A stretch of 14,450 bases of DNA from Euperipatoides rowelli (taxonomy: Eukaryota; Onychophora; Udeonychophora; Euonychophora; Peripatopsidae), in the NCBI GenBank assembly GCA_003024985.2, contig PXIH01S0000118.1, one strand, 5' to 3'. Below the pieces are notes generated by a model. That model worked only from the letters and a program-made list of their open reading frames with translations. It was not told the origin of the DNA and did not search any database. This document shows, piece by piece, positions 1 to 7,660 of the stretch. Numbering within the stretch: the stretch's first letter is position 1; each line of letters opens with the position of its first letter. A program made the position numbers and the translations under genes.

Positions 1-221
1 ATTATCCATCTTATAGCGGCTGCATTAATGGACATGCTTATCATTTTATTAATCAGTATATTGTGATCTACGGGTCATAAGCTTTGGCATATGGAAAATA
101 TTTTAATTTTTCTAAAGCTCCAATGCTTGGATAATTTTATAGTATGAAACAAGTTTATAATTAGCCATTTTTATTTACCATTTTAATCAAACTACAATAT
201 TTTTTTATTTTCTTATGAAAG

Positions 222-241
222 TGCAGTGCTAAAGTACTGCA
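222..241. repeat. Imperfect 20-bp palindrome
   Basis: The arms TGCAGT (222-227) and ACTGCA (236-241) are exact reverse complements. The inner bases are nearly symmetrical too: CT and AG pair, with one mismatched position on each side. It could form a small hairpin. No transposon boundary or gene is attached, so it is recorded only as structure. Confidence 0.45.
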
Positions 242-380
242 TATTAAAATAAAATAAAAAAAAGCAAAATCCACACAAATTTTAGGCAAATTTTTTGTTT
301 GCATTTTGTTAGGTAAAACTGCAATCTTCGGGTTCGGTTAAAATCATTCCATAAACCCTACATAATCAGATAATCACCCC

Positions 381-555
381 ATGTGTCACTAAAAGGCTTT
401 CACTCGATAGTGCACTTTGTGAAAATCTCGTAAGAATTTGGCAGGGGAAAAAAAATTAAAGTTCAAAGTGGAAAATCAGAAATATCCATGTTCATAACTC
501 ATATCTTATGTGTCGCTGAAATGTTTTCACTCAAAATTGAACTTTGTGCAAATCT
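381..555. repeat. Diverged direct repeat pair, about 48 bp each, 127 bp apart
   Basis: Positions 381-428 and 508-555 align without gaps and match at 39 of 48 positions by hand count. Both start ATGTGTC and share the blocks TTTCACTC, ACTTTGTG and AAATCT. The 79 bp between them do not clearly match either copy. This is either an old tandem duplication with a ~127-bp period or two pieces of one dispersed repeat family. It is not coding: both copies contain stops in at least two frames. Confidence 0.6.
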
Positions 556-1161
556 TCAAATAGATAGATTGGCCCACCACAAGTGCTAATCTTTTTCAAA
601 AATATTCGTTTTCAATTGATCGGTCTAAAGGCATGTTTGTCATTTTCAGTTCATTTCATTACTTTCAGTTAACCCTGATAATGTCTTCATTTAATTTTAT
701 AGACGAACAATAGGTTAGCCTTTCACAAATAACCACACGGTTGATACTGTGCAGCAAAATACTTCCGATACAAGTGAAGATTAAATTATAACTGATGAGT
801 CAAATGTGTAAAAAAAAAAGTAATAAATTTGTTGTTGAATATTTTACAAGACAGTGGCATTATCAAAATACAACATTAGTCCTTTTAGGTAAGGTCTCAC
901 GCAGCACTTCTATAAGGAACATTCATATATGATGTACTTTTCTCAGATTATAGTGGCTTAAATGAAAAATTTTTCTACGTCATTATCTCAAATATTCACA
1001 ACACTCAATTTTTACATACAAACGAATAATCTCTTTAACTGTGGCTAAAAATCCACTGGAAGCAATGATAACTTTTTTTCGTTCGACATTTTGAAAAACA
1101 AATCGCACAAAGTAATCCATCGTTTGAGCAAGGTTAGAACATTTGAAATAAAACAAAGATT

Positions 1162-1169
1162 TTCTAAAC
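1162..1169. repeat. Target-site duplication, left copy (TTCTAAAC)
   Basis: Eight bases immediately left of the hAT-type terminus at 1170. An identical octamer follows the right terminus at 1634-1641. Eight-base duplication is the hallmark of hAT-superfamily insertion, so this pair fixes the element boundaries. Confidence 0.9.
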
Positions 1170-1633
1170 CAGGGATTACCAAAGTGGATTTTACGGAATT
1201 CCATGAAAAGTTTTAGGGGTTCCAAGAGACGTTCGGAAAAATTATGGAACCAAATTTTATATTGTAAAACAAATAAGAATATGAATAAATTATGTTTCAC
1301 GTTATACTCTTAGTTTTAAATCAGTCGTACCATTCAAATAAAATTATCTTTTCCATACTCATTTAGATACTATATACATATACATTTGTTTGTGAGTTTA
1401 AAATAAATACAAATGATTTCTTCCTTTTTGTAAACATCTGAAAATGTGCAATATTTCCCTTTCTTGCACATTTTTACACTCGGAATTGTTTCGATGTTCA
1501 CTCAATTTTGACTTCCGCTAATGATTAAATTTTGAACTATCGAAACAATATTTATTAAATTTTTAGTGGGGTTCCGTGAACTGTGGAAAATTGTCTCAGG
1601 GTTCCACGACCAAAAAAAGTTTGGGAACCCCTG
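1170..1633. mobile_element. Non-autonomous hAT-type DNA transposon (464 bp), element 1
   Basis: The left end begins CAGGGATTACCAAA. The right end, read on the minus strand, begins CAGGGGTTCCCAAACTTTTT. The first 16 positions match at 13, and both fit the CAGNGGTTCCCAAA type of terminus known from hAT elements. A perfect 8-bp duplication, TTCTAAAC, flanks it at 1162-1169 and 1634-1641. The interior is 464 bp in total with no transposase frame, so any movement would have needed a transposase in trans. Sub-terminal GGGGTTCC-like words occur inside both ends (about 1212-1220 and 1567-1574). A perfect 11-bp hairpin sits inside at 1441-1474. Differences between the two terminal repeats suggest either age or natural asymmetry. 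Superfamily assignment is firm; the family is not known. Confidence 0.9.
1441..1474. repeat. Perfect 11-bp hairpin inside hAT element 1
   Basis: The arm AAAATGTGCAA (1441-1451) is the exact reverse complement of TTGCACATTTT (1464-1474), with a 12-base loop. It lies in the right half of the hAT element, away from its ends. It may be part of the family's internal sequence or a nested foldback; no flanking duplication was seen for it. Confidence 0.6.
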
Positions 1634-1641
1634 TTCTAAAC
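1634..1641. repeat. Target-site duplication, right copy (TTCTAAAC)
   Basis: Directly follows the terminal CTG of the hAT element and is identical to 1162-1169. No mutation separates the two copies, which argues that the insertion is not extremely old. Confidence 0.9.
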
Positions 1642-2220
1642 TAACACAAAGATGAACAAAAAAAGTGCAAATAATTCAAAAAGCTTTTCACAAACTGGCT
1701 TCAAGACCCAATGGTTCCGACTAAGATAGTAAAAAATCTGCTCCATTCTAGTCAAATTAACAAGTTGAAAGAATACACTGCTTGTTTGATTTCCTCAGCA
1801 CTGATTGTACTAGGCCTTTTTATATTGTTAAATATGTTTATTTCTTATATAAAGGAATTACAACTGAAATTGTTAAATTTGTAAACTATAGATTCTTTTC
1901 CATTAGTTGGGTATGGATCAATTACATATTGTAGTTATAAGAAAATTAACAGATACCAAATTAATTTAACTTAAAATTAAATAATCAATAAAAATACATT
2001 AATTGGAATTTAGGATTTTTATCATACTCATTAACGGAGAAAGACGGTAGTGCGAGAAGTAGATATTAAAATTTCTAGTTATTCTTTCAGAGAGCTGAGA
2101 GCGATTAGATGGTAAAAATGAAGGGAATTGAACAAAACAATTCTTAAAATTTCTTAAAATTTCATTGCCTCTATTTTTTAAGTGTAGAAAGAGTTAATAG
2201 TTGTAAATCTCTCTCCTAAG
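1642..2220. other. Non-coding stretch, nothing recognised
   Basis: AT-rich sequence with stops in every frame. Minus-strand frames of 20-45 codons exist next to the hAT element (for example around 1700-1818) but show no recognisable domain or splice pattern. A 10-base unit, TTCTTAAAAT, is duplicated in tandem at 2141-2160. No RNA gene or transposon end was seen. Confidence 0.5.
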
Positions 2221-2400
2221 GAGCGGGAAGACATTGTACGCCATGTACCTGTAATTACTATCCTCTCTTACAGGGGGATCTGATTTTGAATCCCACCAGG
2301 TGAATAACCCTGGACCCTTAGTGTTTCCCTAACTACAATTTCCTAGCGACACCCCTCCTCAGCAGATCCATTACAGTCATTTCATTATAATAGATTTTAT
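2221..2400 (+). mobile_element. Possible tRNA-derived SINE fragment
   Basis: This patch is richer in G and C than its surroundings. At about 2281-2300 it reads GATTTTGAATCCCACC, which resembles a degraded tRNA T-arm or B-box (consensus GGTTCGAATCC) followed by a CCACC-like stem. About 20-45 bases earlier, CTGTAA (around 2250) and TTACAG (around 2270) can pair as an anticodon-stem-like helix, but with a loop that is too long. No convincing A box, poly-A tail or flanking duplication was found. It could equally be chance GC-rich unique DNA; the call is tentative. Confidence 0.25.
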
Positions 2401-2877
2401 GATTTAAAACTATTAGATTTAGAAGTAGAAATTCATTTTAATTTTTTTTTTTTTGAATGAAAGATATAATTTTTCTTAAGACTTTAACTGGGTGAAATAT
2501 TTAACCCTGCTTTGTTCTGCCTCCTCTATCCCTCATCAATATATGTTCATTTGGTCAATTGAGTTTAATATCTAGCAGCACTACCTGACTAAATATTATT
2601 CATGTTTTTTTGTGTGTGCAATTAGCATATTCTAACAGCTGACAAACAAAACAATAAAAAAAGATAGCGGTTGCAGTCTGTTTTTATTCTGAAACATTTA
2701 TTTTAATGACAAGCAATTTAATTTTTAATGCAACTTGAACAAAGAAACTTTCTGAATGTTTATTATTATAGCCTATCTCAAAAATACAAAAAAAAAAATA
2801 TATATAGATAAAAAGAAATACTAGTACGGTACATGATTTTATTACGTAATATACTGTAGGCAGTATGTTGTGAAATA

Positions 2878-2888
2878 CCCCCCCCCCC
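2878..2888. repeat. Poly-C run (11 bases)
   Basis: Eleven consecutive C residues in an otherwise AT-rich setting. Such runs are unusual here; the only other one closes the window at 14440-14450. Length may be inaccurate, as homopolymers are error-prone in sequencing. Confidence 0.8.
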
Positions 2889-2972
2889 TTTCCTCACCCT
2901 ACACACAAACACTCTTTATTTATTCTGAATAACTGTTTCAGACCTGCCTACTTAATTATTAAAATAAACATA

Positions 2973-2991
2973 TTTTTTTTTTTTTTTTTTT
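2973..2991. repeat. Poly-T run (19 bases)
   Basis: Nineteen consecutive T residues, followed by AGCAACG. It could be the poly-A tail of a minus-strand retrocopy, but the flanking sequence shows no body or target duplication that would support this. Confidence 0.75.
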
Positions 2992-4255
2992 AGCAACGTC
3001 TCTAATCGTAGACCTAATTTTTTAGCGATTGATAAAGGAAATTAATTATTCTTTTTTTTTATCTGATGTGTTATTTAGGTACTAATAAAGCATTTTTACA
3101 TTTTATGTCATCATAATAGTTAGGTCTAAAAGGTTAAAACAAATACAGTAGTTACTTAACTTTTTGATTTATGTGATAATTATTCTCATAACACTTGGAA
3201 ACTTTTTTTTTATATTAATAATCTTTTTTTAGTATTTACAGTATATTAAAATAATGTTTAGCCAATTTGCAGTAATTAAAATATCTTTATGGTGCTGTTA
3301 CTGGTAGCCTATGTTAATCTCGTACTGTAAATATTTTTTCTATATTAGTCATTTATTATTGCATTATTTTATCTTTTGCTTTGATACATTTATAGTTCTG
3401 GAGTTTTGATTTCAAGATTTGGACACTTCTGGGCAGTGGATTAGTTATGGTTTATTTTACTTCAAAAGATTTCAAGGCATTTAATCAATTTGCTTTTCTA
3501 GGCCTACCAAGGCTGTTCAGGATCTTCCAGTTTTACTTCTTGCAAATTGATGGATCTAACTTTCTTTTTAATTTTATATCTTTTCTTTTACAAAGACCAA
3601 GAGTTTGTCTTTATTGAACGTTTCTTGTTTCATTGAACATTTGTATTGACTGTTTAATTCACATTTGATGATTGTTTTAGGCTGAAATTGTTTACGACCT
3701 CCTCCTCCGTTTTGTGTTTAATTAATTATGTTTCACACTTTCATTTTGAGTGCAGTCTTGATTTTTGAATTAAAGAATAATGGTGCTGGAAAGAATATTT
3801 TTTTCCAATACGACAGCATAAAGGATTCTATTTGGTCTAGTAATGGGCTTTTCGGTGGTTTAATACATAGACATTGGCCCTAGCATGGATTGATTAGGTC
3901 CTTTGGTTACTCATTGAACATTTTGATTTAGTCTTTTTTTTTCCATTATTTATGTAATGTACATATTTGTTAAATTATTTTAATCAATACTCTGTAAAAA
4001 AAGAACCATATCCTTGACAGGACTAGGTTCTTTTATAAATTTTGGATCATATTTTGTACATTTATCTTGTAAATTTCTTTCTTTTTGATAATAAACCAAT
4101 AATTAATATCACAATTACAAAGTCTACACATTACATAATTAAATGTAAAGACAAATGTCTGCTTAGCAAACTTATCTACATGGATTACTGCTGTAGTATT
4201 TTATTGTGTCATACAGTATTTAAATTTTTATAAATAAATTCTATAATTATAATTT

Positions 4256-4375
4256 AGATGGCAGTGTGAGTGCCCTCAACTCAAGGTGTGCTGGCCAATT
4301 GCCCTGTTAGCCCAGACCTCATACCGTCCATGGTGCCCCACTATTTTTTTCTGGATCCGCCCCGCACGCTTATGT
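4256..4375. mobile_element. GC-richer repeat-like patch ending in a CTGGATCCGCCCC word
   Basis: About 110 bases stand out by base composition from the AT-rich flanks. The right side contains TTTTTTTCTGGATCCGCCCC (about 4345-4364). Its reverse complement, GGGGCGGATCCAG followed by A residues, resembles terminal sequences of some DNA transposons that read CAGGGGCGGATCCAG; here the last bases are altered. No matching opposite terminus or flanking duplication could be found. It is probably a fragment of a dispersed element, class uncertain. Confidence 0.3.
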
Positions 4376-4618
4376 TATTTTTCACTCTTATCTGACTTTT
4401 GGTATTGCCAATTAATGACTTTTTATTCTTGTATCATGGCATTTGCCATTATTGTACTTATGATCGTTGATTTTATCTTATTTATTTATCGCTTGTGTAA
4501 ATAAAGTCTTGAACTTAAAACTTATCCATTCTTGCATGCAGTTTGTTATTTATTTTGATAGAAGCCAAAGTTAGTATGGAAAAGCAGTAACTTTTATCTT
4601 ATGAAAACTATCCACCGG
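4376..4618. other. Non-coding stretch with an AATAAA-type word
   Basis: A plus-strand open frame covering 4286-4504 begins inside the GC-richer patch and ends in TGTAAATAAAGTC. The word AATAAA at about 4499-4504 could be a polyadenylation signal or the tail of an old retroelement 3' end, but AATAAA is common by chance in such AT-rich DNA. The encoded residues show no recognised domain. Nothing is called as a gene. Confidence 0.35.
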
Positions 4619-4683
4619 AATTTCCTGGGAGTAGCCTTGGTTACCTTGTCGGACTTACTGTAGCTGACCACAACCAGGAAATT
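4619..4683. repeat. Inverted repeat with 10-bp arms, 45-bp loop
   Basis: AATTTCCTGG at 4619-4628 is the exact reverse complement of CCAGGAAATT at 4674-4683. The loop is less AT-rich than the neighbourhood. No flanking direct repeat was seen, so it cannot be called a transposon. It could be a short foldback or a chance pairing. Confidence 0.5.
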
Positions 4684-4754
4684 GCTCAATGTTATTATTC
4701 AATGCAAGCTTTTTAAACATTATAATCTTCTCCATTAACCCTACGTTCTTTATA

Positions 4755-5560
4755 ATCATCATTATTGGGTGTGTTCTCCGAGACGGAGGTTCGCGTTAAT
4801 GGATCGCCAAAGATTTCTATCTTGAGCGCTTCTTTTTAATACAGAGAATTGCCTGATATTAGGCCAGTCGTTAAGGCCATCCAACCATTATCTTCTTGGT
4901 CTTCCTCTTCTTATTTGTCCATCTGTCTAGTGCTGTTATTAGTTTAATTCTTGCAGATCCTCTCATATTTTATCTTCTTTACTTCATCCAAAAGACTATA
5001 ACCATCTCCCCATTTTTTCCACACTGCCTCAATTCTGATCAAACCTGTCCTTTTTATTTTCAACATTCTTCGTACACTTCAGATATCGAAAGCATTGATC
5101 TTATTTTCCCAGTTTTTGGTTAAAGTCCAAGTCTCGCATATAAGAAAATCGACCAAATATAACATGATGACATCTTCAATTTTAAATGTTTTAGAAGTTC
5201 TTTTTGGTTCCAAAATGCAGATTTTGCCATTCCTATCCTTGTTCAGATTGCTTTTGTAGTTCTTCCATCTTCCTTCTCCTGTTGTACTATTTTCCTTTCC
5301 ATTTCAGTCTTGCAGTTAATGTTTCCTTTGTTACCAATCACCAGTGCTTTTATCTTTTCCTATATTGATTTTCAATCCACATTGTGTTCCAGTTATATTA
5401 ATCTTTAGCAAATATATTTCCAATTAGGCTTTACTTGCCGTGAGAATAGCAATATCATCAGCATATCTTATTCTAGTAAAGTTCATTTCTCCTATTTTTA
5501 CCCGTCGATGTTATTTAGTGCTTCATTGACGATTTATTTATTCACTATATATGAAGAAAT
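4755..5560 (-). pseudogene. 5'-truncated, degenerate non-LTR retrotransposon (LINE) reverse transcriptase, RTE-like clade tentative
   Basis: Translating the minus strand gives, in scattered frames, the order expected for the second half of a LINE polyprotein. First, near 5500-5560, comes a YSE/IVNEALNN-like stretch. The catalytic block RIRYADDIAIL follows, with the YADD codons at 5454-5465; the two aspartates bind metal in active reverse transcriptases. Next is a VIGNKGNINCKTEM stretch (about 5300-5350), then RIGMAKSAFWNQKELL (about 5190-5240), ETWTLTKNWENKINAF (about 5090-5135), RRMLKIKRTG, and a basic RGRPRR tract. The C terminus reads QFSVLKRSAQDRNLWRSI...LGEHTQ and stops at 4762-4764. A TGATGATTA tail follows, in keeping with short TGA-type tails of RTE elements. 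Breaks include a frameshift just before the YADD block, an in-frame TAA at 4888-4890, a TGA at 5079-5081 and further shifts. Nothing upstream of the YSE region is recognisable, so the 5' half, including any endonuclease, is absent. Clade assignment is inference. Confidence 0.85.
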
Positions 5561-6489
5561 CATTGATGAAGTAAGTAAGTTTAATAAAAGCTGCACAGCA
5601 TCACAAAGAAGAGAACTTAAATTAGCATCTGCTAGGAATTTGTAACAGTTGGGATAATACTCGTAAACTGTAAATAAAGAGTAATGAAAGTTTGGGTTCA
5701 AGTTTTTGAGAGGTTTGTTGGTTAGTTTACTCAAGTATATGATTTTGTTAAACTGGGTTTATATTATTATTTTAATAGGGAGGATGAGGAATTTCTTCGA
5801 AGATATTACTGTACTTTCTTTACTTATGGTTAATATGTTGACTTTATAAGCACTTGTTGCTGATGAATTATTGTAGGGTATCAACTTCTATCATGTGCTT
5901 CTCTTAGATGTATGAATTTGCTATTGTAGCTGCAGAAAAATATTTTGTTTAATATCACAGAGTTGTATTTAATTGTTTTTTTTTCATGGAGTCAAGAGTA
6001 TATGTGAAACCCTTAAGAAGAAGTATGTTTACAAATTGACTTGAAATTAAATTTTTTTAATATTCAGTATATTTCTATAATTTTATTATATAATCTCGAA
6101 TGCCATCTTAACAGATTACTTTTATTCTTGCTCTGTAACTGGTATTTTAATATAACCTTAGGGTAAAGAAAATGAAAAGATGTGGGTTGAACAATGTGTA
6201 TTATATTATAATTTTTCTATTTTTTTTTTTTGGCATTTGATTGTTTTAAATGATCTCTGACAGATATATTTATTTTTGGCATTTAATGTATTTAAGTCTT
6301 TTGTAAAAATTAAAATTTCTTGATACAAAAGTTACTTTTATAACTTGTTTGACTAGAGTTTAGTTGAAGTCTTAAAGTCAATCTTGAGCTTATTTTATAT
6401 TATGCTTATAGAAATAGTTTTATTATACAGTATTTTATCATAGTGTATTAATAACTAATTATCATGGGTTCTCTTTAAAATAGAACAGT
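5561..6489. other. Non-coding stretch, nothing recognised
   Basis: AT-rich and stop-dense. A minus-strand open frame at 5534-5734 overlaps the ragged 5' edge of the LINE fossil and continues into unrelated sequence; it has no recognisable domain. T runs occur near 5977 and 6219. No RNA gene, transposon end or conserved-looking block was seen. Confidence 0.5.
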
Positions 6490-6901
6490 TTATTCTCGGA
6501 TTATTTTACCAATTTTTTGGAATAAACAATTCCAAATTAAAACATTACTAATGAGGTTAAAGTTTCAGGAACACAGTGTCTACCTGCCAATTAGAGAAAA
6601 GTAATGAATCTAGAGAAAATCAGCATCTGACAACGGTAGCAAATTCCCGAGCACCATTTAATCCAGAAATGGCCATTAATTGGTTAAAGGTTTGGCTGAC
6701 GAATGTTATGTAAAAATGATCAAAACAAATGAAAAAAGGTTTATTGCATCCCTTGATTATCATAGGGGTGGAGCATATTTGGTTTGCTTACATAGTAGGA
6801 GTTAGGGTTCAGGTTGGGATGATGTTAGGACTGTAAAAAAAATAATTCAGGAACACACATAGAAATTAAAAATAATTTGGGGACCGTTTATCCGAGAATA
6901 A
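6490..6901. mobile_element. 412-bp segment bounded by 12-bp inverted repeats, class unknown
   Basis: TTATTCTCGGAT at 6490-6501 is the exact reverse complement of ATCCGAGAATAA at 6890-6901. Beyond these the right side reads GGG and the left side CAG or AG on the outward-facing strand, so the similarity may extend slightly with mismatches. Inside, TTCAGGAACACA occurs twice in direct orientation at 6564-6575 and 6846-6857. The interior has no transposase frame. The size and ends fit a MITE, but no convincing target-site duplication was found and the termini do not match a superfamily I can name. Confidence 0.45.
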
Positions 6902-7086
6902 CCCAACTTTCACTTGGATGAGTGTGACCCTTATAAATGAACTGATTTAATAACTAAATAGCAATTTAATAAATGTCTATTGTTTTTAAAAATGTATTAT
7001 TTAAATATGTGATTTTAAGTATCTGAGAATGAATTAGTTTTGATTTATGGACGGGGTTGATTCCAATTACCTTGATACTGATACTA

Positions 7087-7113
7087 AAATGTTGAGCTCG
7101 ATACTCAACATTT
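7087..7113. repeat. Perfect 10-bp hairpin
   Basis: AAATGTTGAG (7087-7096) pairs exactly with CTCAACATTT (7104-7113) around a 7-base loop, CTCGATA. The loop echoes TGATACTGATACT just upstream. No T run follows that would suggest an RNA polymerase III transcript, and no function can be assigned. Confidence 0.6.
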
Positions 7114-7233
7114 GAAATTCTTAACAATGAGACTTTCATTCAGTTATCTATTTAAATCATTTTTTTATGTAAATATAGCGAATAAAGCCATCTAGTGGTT
7201 ACAAATAAGTTTTAAAATGTATCTTAGATTGTT

Positions 7234-7261
7234 TCTGGAGTACCGTATTTGGGACTCCAGA
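7234..7261. repeat. Perfect 8-bp hairpin
   Basis: TCTGGAGT (7234-7241) is the reverse complement of ACTCCAGA (7254-7261), with a 12-base loop. The stem is GC-balanced, unlike most chance hairpins in AT-rich DNA. No function is evident. Confidence 0.5.
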
Positions 7262-7587
7262 GTTTGCTATATAGCAGGTCAGCAACTTTCATAGCTCTTT
7301 TTACCCTTAATTTTCAAAATTTTATCCCCATGGCAGGGAAGATTGTAAGGATCCCAAAATAGCACCGGTCAGAAATGCTAATTTGAGCAATGAGCATGGG
7401 ACTTATTATACTGTATATCAGTACCTCATTACCAAAATTGTGTGCATAGAGCATCTGGTTTATGATAAAATATCTCATATTACATGCTAGTCATTCAGCC
7501 TCTTATGCGTAAAGCTAATAAACGTTACATTTAATTGCCGAGAAGTATTTCATTTACACTTTGAGGCCAAATATTAATATCAATACT

Positions 7588-7660
7588 CAGTGTTCTCCCT
7601 ATAATCTTTTGAATGGGCGCTCCGCCCAGCAAGTTTGGTTTACCGCCCGGCTAATTAAAT
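7588..7660 (+). mobile_element. Isolated hAT-type terminus, right end not found
   Basis: The sequence starts CAGTGTTCTCCCTATAAT and runs into a GC-rich sub-terminal part, with GGGCGCTCCGCCC near 7616-7628 and ACCGCCCGGC near 7641-7650. CAGTGTTC(T/C)CCC starts followed by GGGCGG/CCGCCC-type sub-terminal words are typical of hAT elements. The octamer before it is TCAATACT; no second copy preceded by a CACTG end was found to the right, so the element is probably truncated or heavily diverged. The extent to the right is unknown. Confidence 0.4.

Larger units (their letters stand above)
1..1161. other. AT-rich non-coding stretch before hAT element 1
   Basis: No coding region, RNA gene or recognisable transposon was seen. 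The stretch holds an imperfect 20-bp palindrome at 222-241 (TGCAGT and ACTGCA arms), short AAAAT-type runs near 245-262, and a diverged pair of direct repeats at 381-428 and 508-555 listed separately. Stops occur in all frames. A minus-strand open frame at 983-1300 runs across the left boundary of the hAT element, so about 40% of it is transposon sequence; it is not called as a gene. Confidence 0.6.
2401..4255. other. Long AT-rich non-coding stretch with homopolymer runs
   Basis: No gene, RNA or transposon was recognised in about 1.85 kb. It holds many T runs (about 12 bases near 2443 and 19 bases at 2973-2991), an 11-base C run at 2878-2888, the 10-bp palindrome ATTACGTAAT at 2841-2850, and directly after it a hairpin ATACTG/CAGTAT at 2851-2866. 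The words TAGCCTA, TAGGCCTA and TACTGTA recur. A plus-strand open frame at 4042-4233 is low complexity with no recognisable domain and is not called. Confidence 0.5.
6902..7587. other. Non-coding stretch with two hairpins
   Basis: No gene or transposon was recognised. Two strong small hairpins, at 7087-7113 and 7234-7261, are listed separately. The word TACTGTATAT at 7409-7418 recurs elsewhere in the window (10143-10152). Confidence 0.5.

Noticed and set aside
381-555. Direct repeats considered as a CRISPR-like array
   Set aside because: Only two diverged copies, not regularly spaced, in what appears to be eukaryotic DNA.
983-1300. Minus-strand open frame of 105 codons
   Set aside because: It crosses the exact left boundary of a hAT element, so part of it is transposon end read as protein. 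No domain is recognisable, and the composition is that of AT-rich noise.
2490-2520. TTAACCCT word considered as a piggyBac terminus (also near 669 and 4736)
   Set aside because: No matching AGGGTTAA end at a plausible distance, and the word is short enough to occur by chance.
4042-4233. Plus-strand open frame of 63 codons
   Set aside because: Rich in Ile, Leu, Tyr and Lys with no domain, as expected for AT-rich non-coding DNA.
4286-4504. Plus-strand open frame of 72 codons with hydrophobic C terminus
   Set aside because: It spans a compositional boundary inside a repeat-like patch. The apparent membrane segment is only T-rich DNA read as Phe, Leu and Ile.
4896-5123. Plus-strand open frame of 75 codons
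   Set aside because: It is the antisense of the minus-strand LINE fossil, where recognisable reverse-transcriptase blocks read on the opposite strand.
5534-5734. Minus-strand open frame of 66 codons upstream of the LINE
   Set aside because: Tested as an extension of the reverse transcriptase, but no expected motif is visible beyond about 5560.
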